Shown: positions 19,681-31,325, numbered from the stretch's first letter. The stretch: DNA of 64,000 nt from an uncultured Fluviicola sp. (GCF_946478805.1 NZ_CAMLDC010000014.1:57165-121164); one strand, 5' to 3'. The notes: generated by a model not told the origin, from the letters alone. A program made the numbers and translations.

Positions 19681-19749
19681 AACCATCTCAAATTACTTTC
19701 GCACTAATCCCGGATGTCCGGAATTGTAATTTGGTCTTCAGTCCCTCCG

Positions 19750-22269
19750 CTACTTCTTCTTTGCAACCGCTTTTTTAGCCGGTGCTTTCTTGGCAGCTGT
19801 CTTTTTAGCCGGTGCTTTCTTTTCAATCATTTCTTTCACTTTTTCAAGTGTCAGTCCTGCAGCATCAACGGTACTTGCGAGTTCAATCTTTAATTTACCT
19901 TTCAAGATCACTGATTTACCCCAACGTGCTTTTTCAACACGGATACCTTCTTCTTTCCAGTCGTGAACAACCTTATCAATATCCTTTTGAATTTTTTCAG
20001 CAACCAGGGTTTCAATGTCCTGCTGGGTCAAATGGTCAAAATCATATTTCTTGCTGACATTGATAAATATCCCGTTCCATTTGATAAACGGTCCGAAACG
20101 GCCCACGCCTTTTTGAACTGGTAAACCATCCACTATCCCAATCGGGGCATCAGCCTGCAGTTTTGAATCGATGAGTACTATCGCCTGATCCATTGAAAAA
20201 TCCATCGGATCATCCCCTTTTGCAAGCGAAATAAACTGGTCCCCGAATTTCACATACGGACCGAAACGACCAACATTCACTTCTACCGGAACACCTTTGT
20301 ATTCACCCAAACTTTTCGGTAACTGGAATAACTCAAGTGCCTCTTTCAACGAAATCGTATGAATACTCTGCGTGCTCAATAAAGACGCAAAACGTGGCTT
20401 ATCCCCATCTTCTTTCTCGTCTCCGATCTGGATCATCGGCCCGAAACGACCAATACGGGCAATTACTTTCTTATTTGAAGTCGGGTCGATTCCCAAATCA
20501 CGCTCACCTGTAGCACGATCTGAATGTTCCAAGGTATCTTCCACATTGTGATGGAATGGTTTGTAGAATGACGACAACATATCCGTCCATTCCATTTTTC
20601 CACGAGCGATCTCATCGAATTGCTCTTCCACTTCAGCAGTGAAATGATAGTCCATGATCCCACCAAAGTGATCCACCAGGAAATCTGTCACAACCATCCC
20701 TATATCCGTCGGAAATAATTTATTCTTTTCCTTACCGGTGATTTCCGTTTTGATCTGCTTCTCCACGAATGTCGGAGTGCGCATTTCCAAAATTATATAC
20801 TCTCTTTTCTCTCCCTCACGCTCTTGCTTCTCGACATAACCTCTTTTTTGGATTGTCGAGATAGTTGGTGCATAAGTGGAAGGACGACCAATCCCCAATT
20901 CCTCCAATTTCTTTACCAAAGAAGCCTCCACATAACGAGCTGAAGGTCTTGAAAATCTTTGGGTTGCCGTAATATTATCTTTAACCAACTCCTCACCAAC
21001 CTGAACCGCAGGAAGTAATCCTTCAGTTTCGCTATCGTTTTCGTCTTCATCCAAATTGGTTTCCAAATAGACTTTCAGGAAACCGTCAAATTTGATAACT
21101 TCTCCTTTTGCCTGGAAAACTTCTTTCATCTTTTCATTCCCGATTGAAATCGTTGTTCTCTCCAATTCCGCATGGCTCATCTGAGAAGCGATTGACCGTT
21201 TCCAAATCAAATCATACAAACGCACTTCTTCCCTTTCACCATAACTTAAAGCATGCATGGCAAAATTGGTCGGACGGATGGCTTCGTGAGCCTCTTGTGC
21301 ATTCGAATTCTTATTGGTGTATTTTGTCGGATGGGAATATTCTTTTCCGTAAGCCGAAAGAATTTCATTTTTCGCGCCTGTCATTGCTGTCTCCGATAAA
21401 TTCACGGAATCAGTTCTCATGTAGGTGATATGTCCAGCTTCGTATAATCTTTGTGCCACCTGCATTGTTCTTGAAACGGAGAACCCCAATTTCAAAGAAG
21501 CTTCCTGCTGCAAAGTAGAAGTTGTAAATGGTGATGCAGGAGTTTTCTTTGCCGGTTTCTTTTGAACATCCTGAACGGAAAGCGGATAAGTTGCACATCG
21601 GGTTAGGAATTCCGATGCGTCGACCTCTTTATCAAACGTTTTTGAAAGTTCCGCCTTGATGCGCTCTTTGCCTTTCAGAAACTCACCGGTAACACGGAAA
21701 TAGCTTTCTGCTTTAAACTGTTGAATTTCCTTCTCTCGCTCAACGATCAGTCGCACAGCAACCGATTGTACACGACCTGCCGAAAGGCTTGGTCTCACTT
21801 TTTTCCATAGTACGGGAGAAAGTTCGAAACCAACTAAACGATCCAATACACGTCTCGCCTGTTGGGCATCCACTAACGGTTTATTGATCTGGCGCGGATT
21901 TTCAATTGCTTTTAAAATGGCGCCTTTTGTAATCTCGTTGAATGTGATTCGTTTGGTATCTTTTTTTGCCAGTCCCAAAGTCTCATATAAATGCCAAGAA
22001 ATAGCCTCTCCCTCGCGGTCCTCATCGGTAGCGAGCCAAACCACATCGGATTCCTTCGCTAATTTCTTCAATTCTGCAACCAGGGCCTTCTTATCGGAAC
22101 TGACTTCGTATTCCGGGGCGAAGTTATTCTCAACATCAATGGCCAATCCTTTCGAGGCCAAATCACGCACGTGTCCAAAACTTGATTTTACAGTAAAGTC
22201 CTTTCCTAAATATCCTTCAATGGTTTTTGCCTTTGCAGGTGACTCAACTATTACTAAATTCTTACTCAT
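19750..22269 (-). CDS. topA: DNA topoisomerase I
   Basis: Type IA topoisomerase that relaxes negative supercoils; 839 aa. The TOPRIM domain starts at SKNLVIVESPAKAKTIEGYLG, with the acidic DEDREGEAISWHL motif. The catalytic tyrosine is in GHITYMRTDSVNLS. Instead of classical zinc fingers, the C-terminal third has three GRFGP repeats (GRFGPMIQIG, GRFGPYVKFG, GRFGPFIKWN), followed by a Lys/Ala-rich tail of PAKK-type repeats likely to bind DNA. The start at 22269 gives the family N-terminus; an upstream in-frame ATG at 22341 precedes the promoter. It is divergent from miaB. Confidence 0.97.
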   Translation of the reverse strand: MSKNLVIVESPAKAKTIEGYLGKDFTVKSSFGHVRDLASKGLAIDVENNFAPEYEVSSDKKALVAELKKLAKESDVVWLATDEDREGEAISWHLYETLGLAKKDTKRITFNEITKGAILKAIENPRQINKPLVDAQQARRVLDRLVGFELSPVLWKKVRPSLSAGRVQSVAVRLIVEREKEIQQFKAESYFRVTGEFLKGKERIKAELSKTFDKEVDASEFLTRCATYPLSVQDVQKKPAKKTPASPFTTSTLQQEASLKLGFSVSRTMQVAQRLYEAGHITYMRTDSVNLSETAMTGAKNEILSAYGKEYSHPTKYTNKNSNAQEAHEAIRPTNFAMHALSYGEREEVRLYDLIWKRSIASQMSHAELERTTISIGNEKMKEVFQAKGEVIKFDGFLKVYLETNLDEDENDSETEGLLPAVQVGEELVKDNITATQRFSRPSARYVEASLVKKLEELGIGRPSTYAPTISTIQKRGYVEKQEREGEKREYIILEMRTPTFVEKQIKTEITGKEKNKLFPTDIGMVVTDFLVDHFGGIMDYHFTAEVEEQFDEIARGKMEWTDMLSSFYKPFHHNVEDTLEHSDRATGERDLGIDPTSNKKVIARIGRFGPMIQIGDEKEDGDKPRFASLLSTQSIHTISLKEALELFQLPKSLGEYKGVPVEVNVGRFGPYVKFGDQFISLAKGDDPMDFSMDQAIVLIDSKLQADAPIGIVDGLPVQKGVGRFGPFIKWNGIFINVSKKYDFDHLTQQDIETLVAEKIQKDIDKVVHDWKEEGIRVEKARWGKSVILKGKLKIELASTVDAAGLTLEKVKEMIEKKAPAKKTAAKKAPAKKAVAKKK

Positions 22270-22309
22270 GCTAACTAAGTTTTCCGGATCGAAACAATTC
22301 GAATCGGTG

Positions 22310-22341
22310 CAAATATAAACGGTTTTAAAAACAAAAAACAA
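22310..22341 (-). promoter_or_regulatory. topA promoter (-33 TTG / -7 TATATTTG)
   Basis: The minus strand reads TTG (22341-22339), a 21-nt spacer, then TATATTTG (22317-22310), matching the Bacteroidota promoter pattern. The leader to ATG 22269 is about 35 nt. Confidence 0.6.
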
Positions 22342-22467
22342 GATAATCCAGTTTGAAAAAATCCGAAGTTCCTATTAAACTATAGTTTATATTTTTTTGA
22401 AAACCCAAATTTCACCCAAAAACAAACTTTATTTTCGAAAAAATTAACACAGATAATGCCATGACAT

Positions 22468-22498
22468 TTTGACATGTCTGTCTTAAAAACTATTTTTG
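22468..22498 (+). promoter_or_regulatory. miaB promoter (TTTG-N19-TATTTTTG)
   Basis: TTTG at 22468-22471, a 19-nt spacer and TATTTTTG at 22491-22498, an almost ideal match to the Bacteroidota consensus. ATG 22518 is 19 nt further. It probably drives the miaB-activator-lptE run. Confidence 0.7.
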
Positions 22499-22517
22499 CT
22501 CTCTTTAAAATTCAAGC

Positions 22518-23957
22518 ATGTTAGAGGATCACGGTGTAAATAAAGTTATTGACGAAAGCAGACAAGGAGAAGCAATCATTCTGGAAGGCGGAACCGGCTC
22601 CAAAAAACTTTATGTAGAAAGTTATGGTTGTCAGATGAATTTCAGTGATAGTGAAGTTGTCGCTTCCATTATGACGAAAGAAGGTTACACAACTACTCGA
22701 AACATCGATGAAGCGGATGTTGTTCTGATCAATACCTGTTCCATTCGGGAGAATGCAGAAACACGCGTTCGCAATCGCTTGACGGAATTCAAAAAACGTA
22801 AGGCGGACCAACCCAACCTTGTCGTTGGAATTTTAGGTTGTATGGCTGAGCGTTTGAAACAATCCTTGCTGGAAGAGGAACAATTGGTCGACCTGGTAGC
22901 CGGTCCGGATGCTTACCGCGATTTGCCAAACTTGATAGATGAAGTTGGAACGGGGCAACGCGCTGTAAACGTCTTGCTTTCCCGTGAAGAAACTTATGCA
23001 GATATTTCTCCTGTGAGAATGGATCAAGGTGGAGTAAGTGCATTTGTTACTATCACACGTGGTTGTGATAACATGTGTTCTTTCTGCGTTGTACCATTTA
23101 CGAGAGGGAGAGAACGTTCCAGAGATCCTCTCACGATTGTCCAGGAGTGTAAAGATTTATTTGCCAATGGATACCGCGAAGTCACTTTATTGGGACAGAA
23201 CGTAGATAGTTACCGTTGGAATATGAGCAGTAAGGGAGTGATCAAGGATGAAAGCATCCCGACTACTAACTTTGCTCAATTAATGGAATTGGTAGCTTTG
23301 ATCCATCCCGATTTGCGCATCCGTTTTTCCACTTCTCACCCGAAAGATATGACGGATGACGTACTGGAAATGATGGCGAAATACGAAAATATTTGCCCTT
23401 ACATTCACTTACCTGTCCAATCCGGAAATTCGGATGTATTGGAACGTATGAATCGCGGGTATTCACGTGAGTGGTACATGGATCGCATTGCAGCAATCAA
23501 ACGCATCATTCCTGATTGCGCTATTTCAACAGATATCATCACCGGTTTTTGCGGTGAAACAGAGGAGGAGCACCAGGAAACCGTTTCCTTGATGAAGGAA
23601 GTCGGGTACGATTTCGCCTATATGTTCAAGTATTCTGAAAGACCGAAGACTTTGGCAGAACGCAAATTCACGGATGATATCCCGGAAGATGTGAAAGGCC
23701 GACGCCTGGAAGAAATTATTGCACTGCAGTTGGAAAACTCGGCAGCTTCCCATAGAAATCAAATCGGGAAAATCGCGAAAGTATTGGTTGAAGGACCTTC
23801 GAAGCGGTCTGCGGAGCATTTTTGCGGTCGGGACGGTAGAAATTCGAAGGTGGTGTTCCCGAAAGGAAATGCAAAGAAAGGCGAATATGTACTGGTTAAA
23901 ATTACGGATTCCACCTCAGCGACCTTGATGGGGGAATTGGTGAATCACGTCAACTAG
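22518..23957 (+). CDS. miaB: tRNA-2-methylthio-N6-dimethylallyladenosine synthase MiaB
   Basis: Radical SAM methylthiotransferase acting on i6A37 of tRNAs; 479 aa. The N-terminal UPF0004 domain carries Cys38 (SYGCQMN), Cys74 ([10 protein letters not shown]) and Cys108 (GILGCMAE), ligands of the auxiliary 4Fe-4S cluster. The radical SAM triplet is Cys183, Cys187 and Cys190 in [24 protein letters not shown]-terminal TRAM domain (about 410-475) closes the protein. It is the first gene of a plus-strand series continuing with the sigma-54 activator 14 bp downstream. No odd features. Confidence 0.98.
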   Translation: MLEDHGVNKVIDESRQGEAIILEGGTGSKKLYVESYGCQMNFSDSEVVASIMTKEGYTTTRNIDEADVVLINTCSIRENAETRVRNRLTEFKKRKADQPNLVVGILGCMAERLKQSLLEEEQLVDLVAGPDAYRDLPNLIDEVGTGQRAVNVLLSREETYADISPVRMDQGGVSAFVTITRGCDNMCSFCVVPFTRGRERSRDPLTIVQECKDLFANGYREVTLLGQNVDSYRWNMSSKGVIKDESIPTTNFAQLMELVALIHPDLRIRFSTSHPKDMTDDVLEMMAKYENICPYIHLPVQSGNSDVLERMNRGYSREWYMDRIAAIKRIIPDCAISTDIITGFCGETEEEHQETVSLMKEVGYDFAYMFKYSERPKTLAERKFTDDIPEDVKGRRLEEIIALQLENSAASHRNQIGKIAKVLVEGPSKRSAEHFCGRDGRNSKVVFPKGNAKKGEYVLVKITDSTSATLMGELVNHVN

Positions 23958-23971
23958 TCTAAATTTAAACA

Positions 23972-25222
23972 ATGAGTAACATGTCACTTCAACAAATCAA
24001 ACAACGGTTTGGAATCATTGGAAATGCTCCTCAGCTGAACCGTGCGTTAGAAGTTGCTATGCAAGTGGCACCAACAGATATTTCGGTCCTGGTGACCGGC
24101 GAAAGCGGAACGGGTAAAGAGATCATTCCGCAAGTCATTCATCAACTGAGCACACGCAAACACAATGAATACATTGCTGTAAACTGTGGTGCAATTCCGG
24201 AAGGGACAATTGATTCGGAGCTATTCGGACATGAAAAAGGATCATTTACCGGGGCAACCGGAAGCCGCCAAGGTTATTTTGAAGTAGCAGACGGTGGAAC
24301 TATTTTCCTGGATGAAGTTGCAGAATTACCGATGCAAACACAGGTTCGTTTACTTCGTGTATTGGAAACCGGGGAGTTTATCCGTGTAGGTTCTTCCAAA
24401 GTGATTAAGACCAATGTTCGCGTTGTTGCTGCTACGAATGAAAATATGCATCGTGCAATCCAGTCGGGAAAATTCCGGGAGGATTTGTTATACAGACTAA
24501 GTACTGTTCCCATTCCGTTACCTCCTTTGCGCCAGCGGCAGGAAGATATTTATTTGCTATTCCGGAAATTTGCAAGTGATTTTGCAGAAAAATACCGCAT
24601 GCCGGCTGTGAAATTAACGGGAGATGCCGTTGAATTGCTACAGGCATATCATTGGCCGGGAAATATTCGCCAGTTAAAAAACCTGGTGGAGCAAATCTCT
24701 GTAATTGAGCAGGAGCGCGACATTGATGGTCCACGCCTGCAATCTTATTTACCACAAGCGGAAGAATTCTTCCCTGCAGTTGTGGGTGCGCAGGAAACTA
24801 AGATCGACGAACGCGAACTGATGTACAAGTTCCTCTTCGACATGAAGAACGATTTGAACGAATTGAAAAAATTGGTGGTCGAATTATTGAACAACCAGGG
24901 AGAATTCAATTTATCAAATGACCAGGCAGCCGTGGTGAATCGTCTGTATCATGACATCAATTTGGGTGAACAACGTATTTTACCCCCTGCTCCGATTAAA
25001 TCCGAAGCCGTAAAACCGGTTCTTTATGAAGATCCTGAGACCGAAGATTATGAAGTTCACGAAGAAGTACAGGAATCCTTGTCTTTGGAGGATCGGGAGA
25101 AAGAATTGATTCAGAAAGCACTTGACAAACATAGAGGAAGAAGAAAGTACGCAGCAGAGGAATTGGGAATTTCGGAACGAACTTTGTATCGCAAGATCAA
25201 AGAATACGATATTCAGGGATGA
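23972..25222 (+). CDS. sigma-54-dependent transcriptional activator without receiver domain
   Basis: AAA+ bacterial enhancer-binding protein, 416 aa. The AAA+ domain begins almost at the N-terminus: Walker A GESGTGKE (43-50), the sigma-54 contact loop GSFTGA (90-95, Ser for the usual Ala), Walker [13 protein letters not shown] and sensor region LRQRQEDI. A linker of about 100 residues rich in Asn, Leu, Glu and Lys follows. The C-terminal Fis-type HTH (about 379-416) contains [20 protein letters not shown]. There is no receiver or GAF domain, so activity is probably controlled by a partner protein or by expression. It is 14 bp after miaB and overlaps lptE by 4 bp. Target genes are unknown; see the groES promoter. 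ATG 23981 is an alternative start. Confidence 0.93.
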   Translation: MSNMSLQQIKQRFGIIGNAPQLNRALEVAMQVAPTDISVLVTGESGTGKEIIPQVIHQLSTRKHNEYIAVNCGAIPEGTIDSELFGHEKGSFTGATGSRQGYFEVADGGTIFLDEVAELPMQTQVRLLRVLETGEFIRVGSSKVIKTNVRVVAATNENMHRAIQSGKFREDLLYRLSTVPIPLPPLRQRQEDIYLLFRKFASDFAEKYRMPAVKLTGDAVELLQAYHWPGNIRQLKNLVEQISVIEQERDIDGPRLQSYLPQAEEFFPAVVGAQETKIDERELMYKFLFDMKNDLNELKKLVVELLNNQGEFNLSNDQAAVVNRLYHDINLGEQRILPPAPIKSEAVKPVLYEDPETEDYEVHEEVQESLSLEDREKELIQKALDKHRGRRKYAAEELGISERTLYRKIKEYDIQG

Positions 25223-25731
25223 AAAAACTAGCGATTGCACTTATTTTATTGGCAGGACTAAGTAGTTGCTGGCCGAAATCATTCATGAATCCCATCGATA
25301 ATTCGATGCCGGAAGAATGGAAGAAATTCTATATCACTCCTTTGGAACTGACTGCAGCAACTGCACCATCCAATTATCCTGCAAATCTGGCAGAAGGATT
25401 AAGAAGCGGTATTCAAAATAATACCCGTCTGAAACTGGCTTCCACTTTGGAAGAGGCACAAATCAAGATCAGCGGAATCATTTCCAATTATAATACAACA
25501 CCGATTGCGATTCAACAGGGAGACTTGGCAGCTAAGAACCGACTCACCGTTTCAGTTAATTTCACTATACTTACACCTACAAAAGGTTTGGAGAAAATGG
25601 AGTTTACAAGTTCGCGTTTTGCCGATTACGAATCCAGCGAGCAATTGGTGGATGTGGAAACACGTTTATTGGAATCTATTAACCAGCAAGTGGTTCAGGA
25701 CGTAGTGAATAAATTGTTATCCAATTGGTAA
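25219..25731 (+). CDS. lptE: LptE-family outer-membrane lipoprotein
   Basis: Probable LPS-assembly lipoprotein that plugs the LptD barrel; 170 aa. The N-terminus [21 protein letters not shown] is a lipoprotein signal with a lipobox LSSC. The body fits the small alpha/beta LptE fold: an N-terminal [28 protein letters not shown] segment resembling the first helix, then strands such as [12 protein letters not shown] and [11 protein letters not shown]. Its start codon overlaps the preceding stop (ATGA), so it is translationally coupled to the activator gene. Assignment to LptE rests on size, signal and neighbourhood (activator, secG) more than on hard motifs. Confidence 0.78.
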   Translation: MKKLAIALILLAGLSSCWPKSFMNPIDNSMPEEWKKFYITPLELTAATAPSNYPANLAEGLRSGIQNNTRLKLASTLEEAQIKISGIISNYNTTPIAIQQGDLAAKNRLTVSVNFTILTPTKGLEKMEFTSSRFADYESSEQLVDVETRLLESINQQVVQDVVNKLLSNW

Positions 25732-26753
25732 TGCTGAATACAGAACAAATAGCCGAATTCATCCTGCACCCGGAACTTATGCGTTCTGAAGATGTAGATG
25801 TATTGCGTGAATTGTCTGAAAAACACCCTTATTCCTCGGTCTATTCGCTCTTGTATTTACAAGGAGTTTCCCGTTTCCAATCCGTTCACCTGGATGAAGT
25901 GCTTCCGAAACAAGCGTACAAATTATCTGATCGTTCACGTTTATTTCACTTATTGCATTCTGCATTTGAAGGTGAAGCACTTATTGAGAATGAACCGACA
26001 GCAGATTTTGCAATCGCTTCGGTTCAAGAGAATGATGAGCCGGAAGAAAAGCCGGTTGAGGAAAAGATTATTCCTGTTTTCGATCCTGTTCCGGAAGAAA
26101 AAGAACAAGTTTCAGAAACAATTGAACCGATTATTGAAGTCAACCCGGAAGAGGTTTCTCAAACAGCAAACCTTCCGGTAGAAAAGGATATTTTCGATTT
26201 CGAAACCGTCGCTGCGACTTTGGCTCAGGATTATCTGGGCGTAAGTCAGAATGAGGAAGAGAAACCGGATGAGTCTCAAGCTTCCGAAACTCACACCGTT
26301 GAAGAGGCTGAGAACGAAGAAATAATAGAAGAACCCTATATTGAACCTCATACGCACGAAGAAGCGCCGGTTTCCAGTATGGTTCAACCGGATGCAAAAC
26401 GTTCTTTCACCAATTGGCTGAAAGCAGGTCAGCACGAAGACGGGAACAAACCCGTGACGGAAGCCAAATCCGAAGCAAAGAATACACAACAGGCAATCAT
26501 TGATAAGTTCATAGAAAAGAGTCCGAGTATGCCCAAACCGAAGACCGAATTTTATTCTCCTTCGAAAAAAGCAAAAGAAAGTTTGGATGATGATCGGATC
26601 CCTGTTTCCGAAACTTTGGCTAAAATATATGCCGCTCAAGGAAATTTTCCCAAAGCAATTCATGTTTATCATCAATTAAGTTTGGCGTTTCCAGAAAAAA
26701 AGAGTTTATTTGCACTCCAAATTGAAGAATTAAAGAAAAAAATTACCTCATAA
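25731..26753 (+). CDS. uncharacterised acidic protein with C-terminal TPR-like helix pair
   Basis: Cytoplasmic protein of 340 aa, function not recognised. Residues 1-80 are helical with the motif [20 protein letters not shown] long acidic, Glu/Pro-rich low-complexity stretch (about 85-220) follows, then a C-terminal block [47 protein letters not shown] split around a single TPR-like helical hairpin. The start overlaps the lptE stop as TAATG; a TTG two codons earlier is less likely. It is followed by secG after one base. The context suggests a link to envelope or export, but this is inference. Confidence 0.75.
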   Translation: MLNTEQIAEFILHPELMRSEDVDVLRELSEKHPYSSVYSLLYLQGVSRFQSVHLDEVLPKQAYKLSDRSRLFHLLHSAFEGEALIENEPTADFAIASVQENDEPEEKPVEEKIIPVFDPVPEEKEQVSETIEPIIEVNPEEVSQTANLPVEKDIFDFETVAATLAQDYLGVSQNEEEKPDESQASETHTVEEAENEEIIEEPYIEPHTHEEAPVSSMVQPDAKRSFTNWLKAGQHEDGNKPVTEAKSEAKNTQQAIIDKFIEKSPSMPKPKTEFYSPSKKAKESLDDDRIPVSETLAKIYAAQGNFPKAIHVYHQLSLAFPEKKSLFALQIEELKKKITS

Positions 26754-26754
26754 A

Positions 26755-27060
26755 ATGATAGCATTAATTTCAATTTTACTAGTATTAGCAAGCGTTTTAT
26801 TAATCGTAGTGGTGTTTGTTCAGAACCCGAAAGGAGGAGGTTTGTCTTCTGATTTTGGTGCTGCACAGCAACTTGGCGGTGTTCAACGCACAAATGATTT
26901 TATCGAAAAAGCAACATGGACGCTTGCAGCAGTAATCTTAGTTGCAAGTATTGGATTGACAACGATGATGAAACCTGCGAAAGTAAAGGAACAACCGAAA
27001 AAAGAACAACAGGGTGGACCAGTTACCCAAGGTCAACAAGGTGGTCAGCCGCAGCGGTAA
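26755..27060 (+). CDS. secG: preprotein translocase subunit SecG
   Basis: Small inner-membrane subunit of SecYEG, 101 aa. There are two membrane helices (about 3-22 and 52-70) separated by the conserved cytoplasmic loop [34 protein letters not shown]. The Lys/Gln/Gly-rich tail after the second helix is longer than in E. coli and low in complexity. It begins one base after the previous stop. A strong terminator follows, separating it from groES. Confidence 0.95.
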   Translation: MIALISILLVLASVLLIVVVFVQNPKGGGLSSDFGAAQQLGGVQRTNDFIEKATWTLAAVILVASIGLTTMMKPAKVKEQPKKEQQGGPVTQGQQGGQPQR

Positions 27061-27083
27061 TCAATCGATTATAACAGCATTTG

Positions 27084-27114
27084 AAATGTCAGTATGTCAC
27101 ACATACTGACATTT
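27084..27114 (+). terminator. intrinsic terminator after secG
   Basis: Perfect 14-bp stem (27084-27097 and 27101-27114) with a CAC loop and eight Ts at 27112-27119. This is the strongest plus-strand terminator in the window. It ends the miaB-secG run, so groES needs its own promoter. Confidence 0.9.
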
Positions 27115-27145
27115 TTTTTGTTTATACCCTTCGTAAAATGAAAAA

Positions 27146-27178
27146 TTGACACAATACCTACATTGGCACAATCTTAGC
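27146..27178 (+). promoter_or_regulatory. sigma-54-like -24/-12 element and direct repeat upstream of groES
   Basis: TTGGCACAATCTTAGC at 27163-27178 keeps the sigma-54 geometry: GG at 27165-27166 and GC at 27177-27178 with exactly 10 nt between, and TGGCAC intact; the -12 part is TAGC instead of TTGC. The related word TTGACACAAT at 27146-27155 forms a 17-nt-spaced direct repeat with TTGGCACAAT. No TAnnTTTG box is present between the secG terminator and groES. Predicted transcription start is near 27190. Confidence 0.45.
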
Positions 27179-27218
27179 CGATAGGAATCGTCAAATTTTA
27201 TCTAAATAGAATAACAAT

Positions 27219-27497
27219 ATGTCAACAACATTTAAACCTTTAGCGGATAGAGTGCTAATTGAGCCTGCAGCAGCAGAGCAAGTAACAGCAAGTGGTATTA
27301 TCATTCCTGACACAGCGAAAGAAAAGCCATTAAAAGGAACAGTTATCGCAGTTGGGGTTGGTAAAAAAGACGAACCAATGCAAGTAAAAGTGAATGATAC
27401 AGTCATTTACGGTCAGTATTCAGGTACTGAAATCAAAATTGATGGGAAAGATTACCTGATCATGAAAGAAGGTGATATCTACGGGATCATTGGGTAA
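27219..27497 (+). CDS. groES: co-chaperonin GroES
   Basis: Heptameric lid of the GroEL cage, 92 aa, the standard length. It has the family N-terminus [33 protein letters not shown], including the mobile loop that binds GroEL (about 17-32). The C-terminal EGDIYGIIG closes the barrel. groEL follows after 39 bp. Expression probably starts from a promoter in the 27121-27218 gap, where a sigma-54-like element is the best candidate. Confidence 0.98.
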   Translation: MSTTFKPLADRVLIEPAAAEQVTASGIIIPDTAKEKPLKGTVIAVGVGKKDEPMQVKVNDTVIYGQYSGTEIKIDGKDYLIMKEGDIYGIIG

Positions 27498-27533
27498 TTA
27501 ATCATTAAAAGACTAAAAATCATTAAGACATAA

Positions 27534-29168
<1,635 letters not shown>

Positions 29169-29183
29169 TTGAAAAATAGAAAT

Positions 29184-29223
29184 AAACAATTAGGGGCGCG
29201 ATTAATCGCGCCCCTAATTGTTT
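29184..29223. terminator. 40-bp perfect palindrome after groEL
   Basis: Two exact 20-nt arms (29184-29203 and 29204-29223) with no unpaired centre, core GGGGCGCG/CGCGCCCC flanked by AAACAATTA and its complement. It is 16 bp past the groEL stop and has A/T flanks for both directions. Confidence 0.85.
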
Positions 29224-29337
29224 TATAAATCTTAAATTTGCTGTAATTACAGTTCTCTCGTATTACGGGAGAGCTTTCCGATCCTCCTTCCCCTGACGTA
29301 AAAGTCCGGGATAGACAGGAACGACACTATATAGGAT

Positions 29338-29366
29338 GGGGTAGTCATTGAAAAATGTACTACCCC
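29338..29366 (-). terminator. hairpin downstream of the 29373-30809 gene
   Basis: Stem GGGGTAG (29338-29344) with CTACCCC (29360-29366), just past a minus-strand stop codon. The T-run is poor. Another small hairpin, with CTCTC and GAGAG arms, lies near 29253-29273. Weak support. Confidence 0.4.
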
Positions 29367-29372
29367 GTTCAC

Positions 29373-30809
29373 TTATAAAGAGATTCGTCCGGTTTTTAAA
29401 AACAACTGCTGCACTTTTTCCAAACGGGTTGTTTCCACCAATTTATCCAAGGTTTCCATGTGCAGGTACAAAACGGTATTCCCTACTTTCCTGAATTTCA
29501 GGATTCGTGTATGCAGAGCGGTTGATGAAATGGATGGAGGTAGATCAGCCAGGGGTTTCAGTTCTTCTACTGAGAATTCCCTTAGACAAGGTAGGCACAG
29601 CATTTCCGAATCAGATAATACATAATCCTTGTTCAAATCCCATTTCAAACCACTGTTATCCCTTACCAGGAGTTTTAAATTCTCATCCATGATAAAGATC
29701 GACGGGTAATTCGGAACTTCCAGGCAAAATAGCTTCCGGTGATCCAGCCCATTAAAAATGCGCAGATTAGGTGTCTGAGGTTTTAACAACTTCAAGTCTT
29801 GAGGTGGAAAATGGATGACAGTTTCTTTGACATCGTAATCGGCATCCATTTGAAAACAGCGTGCATGGAAAGTGAAATAGTTATCTCTTGCCTCAGTCCA
29901 TGTCAGCATCCATACACCATTCCCGGAAGTAAAACTAACGGATTCAGCTTTGGGAGTCGATTCGATCGAACCTGAATACACTTTTTCCTGGGAGAAATCC
30001 TGAAGGTTGACTGTCCAGATTTCGGTATTTGCTTTACAGTAATCCACACTTTTATAATCACTCAATGAAAGCGGTGGAGCATTCCTGTCCTTGAAAGCTG
30101 TCTTACTAATGCTGAATAACAACTCTTGTTTTGAGTTCATCCCGATACATTTGAAATCAAACAGATCCAGGACCTCCTTCTTTTTTCCGAAAGTGGAATT
30201 GAACACATCGATCAGAAGGTATTCGTATGAAACGGTGTAATCCTTCAGATTCACAACGCTCAATCTCAAATAGGTATTGATTCCTTTTGGTTTGAACAAG
30301 TTCGGATGCGTGTTTGCCGATATGGCAAAATAGGTTTGATACAAAATGATTTTGCCTTCTATTGTAGTAATGATCCCTGCGTCTGCATGATTGGAATTAT
30401 TCGAATATTCATCCCAAACACTTTTTACCACATGTTCCTGTTTCTCCAGCGGAATTGCCTTGTATTCGTTCTTCTTATCTGAAAACATCCGTTCGATATG
30501 GATGATATTATCGGCAAGTGTATACCGGATATTGTTTTTCATATCAAAAGCTGTGCATCCACTCATTTTTTGGTCGGAAGTTTCTTCTACTATTTCCTGC
30601 ACCAATTCCCGATTCAGAATTCCTTGATTGTCGAACTTAAACCGATAGTTTCCTTCCGTTAACTGGAAAGATCCGTCTTCAAAAATGTAAGGACTTACCT
30701 GATAGGGTGTTTTGTCCTTGAAGTATTCGGAGTTTTCAATCCATTGGTTTGACTGAGCCTGATACAGGAAATAAACAGAGATGAAGCAAAATGAAACAAG
30801 CAGCCGCAT
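29373..30809 (-). CDS. uncharacterised exported protein
   Basis: 478-aa protein with a signal peptide (MRLLVSFCFISVYFLYQAQS) and no other membrane segment; not recognised. The sequence is rich in beta-strand patterns and aromatic residues, with WMLTWTEARDNYFTFHARCF resembling a beta-propeller blade, so a periplasmic or surface propeller is possible. It is monocistronic: a terminator-like hairpin follows it, and a -7 box TATATTTG lies at 30830-30837. It is divergent from ferredoxin. Confidence 0.75.
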   Translation of the reverse strand: MRLLVSFCFISVYFLYQAQSNQWIENSEYFKDKTPYQVSPYIFEDGSFQLTEGNYRFKFDNQGILNRELVQEIVEETSDQKMSGCTAFDMKNNIRYTLADNIIHIERMFSDKKNEYKAIPLEKQEHVVKSVWDEYSNNSNHADAGIITTIEGKIILYQTYFAISANTHPNLFKPKGINTYLRLSVVNLKDYTVSYEYLLIDVFNSTFGKKKEVLDLFDFKCIGMNSKQELLFSISKTAFKDRNAPPLSLSDYKSVDYCKANTEIWTVNLQDFSQEKVYSGSIESTPKAESVSFTSGNGVWMLTWTEARDNYFTFHARCFQMDADYDVKETVIHFPPQDLKLLKPQTPNLRIFNGLDHRKLFCLEVPNYPSIFIMDENLKLLVRDNSGLKWDLNKDYVLSDSEMLCLPCLREFSVEELKPLADLPPSISSTALHTRILKFRKVGNTVLYLHMETLDKLVETTRLEKVQQLFLKTGRISL

Positions 30810-30829
30810 GAAAGGAGATTTTATTTAAT

Positions 30830-30837
30830 CAAATATA
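30830..30837 (-). promoter_or_regulatory. TAnnTTTG -7 box of the exported-protein gene
   Basis: The minus strand reads TATATTTG 20 nt before ATG 30809. No TTG is found at 17-23 nt upstream. Confidence 0.4.
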
Positions 30838-30869
30838 GTGTTTTCGGAATCATCACTTGGAATAGTTAG

Positions 30870-30877
30870 TACCTTTG
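30870..30877 (+). promoter_or_regulatory. TAnnTTTG -7 box of the ferredoxin gene
   Basis: TACCTTTG lies 12 nt before ATG 30890, giving a leader of only a few bases. An upstream TTGG at 30857-30860 is too close to be a standard -33. Confidence 0.45.
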
Positions 30878-30889
30878 CAAAAAAATCCA

Positions 30890-31213
30890 ATGGCTGATAT
30901 TACAGTAACGATTATTGACAGAGAAGGGTTGGCACATGAATTGACTGCACCAACAGACATGAACATGAACATCATGGAGCTTTGTAAAGCTTATGAACTT
31001 CCTGTGAAGGGTGAATGTGGTGGAATGGCCATGTGTGCTACGTGTCAATGTTATTTGGAATCCGACACTCCATTGGATGAACAAAGTGATGCAGAATTAG
31101 ACATGCTGGACCAGGCTTTCTTTGTAAAGTCCAATAGCCGTTTAGGCTGTCAGATTCACATTTCCGAGGAAATTGACGGGATTGTATTGCGTTTGGCGCC
31201 AGAGGCAGAATAA
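30890..31213 (+). CDS. adrenodoxin-type 2Fe-2S ferredoxin
   Basis: Small electron carrier, 107 aa. The four cluster ligands are Cys43, Cys49 and Cys52 in GECGGMAMCATCQC, plus Cys87 in SRLGCQIHI: the C-x5-C-x2-C...C spacing of adrenodoxin/putidaredoxin/Isc Fdx proteins. The acidic patch DEQSDAELDMLD fits partner docking. ATG 30890 is preferred over a TTG at 30875, which overlaps the -7 box. It has no isc neighbours, so the redox partner is unknown. Confidence 0.92.
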   Translation: MADITVTIIDREGLAHELTAPTDMNMNIMELCKAYELPVKGECGGMAMCATCQCYLESDTPLDEQSDAELDMLDQAFFVKSNSRLGCQIHISEEIDGIVLRLAPEAE

Positions 31214-31231
31214 TTACTAATTCCAAATGCC

Positions 31232-31325
31232 TAATTACGAATTAAATAAATTCTCCTGTAAGCAAAAAGTGGTGAATAGAATATCTTCTCTTGAGGGACA
31301 ATTAGGAAGTTGACATTCGTAATTA
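31232..31325. repeat. TAATTACGAAT inverted repeat between ferredoxin and the barrel gene
   Basis: TAATTACGAAT (31232-31242) and its complement ATTCGTAATTA (31315-31325) bracket the convergent gap; CCTAATTA and CAATTAGG words add further pairing. It is probably a long-loop hairpin of the same general type as the other short-word intergenic repeats in this window. Confidence 0.4.
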
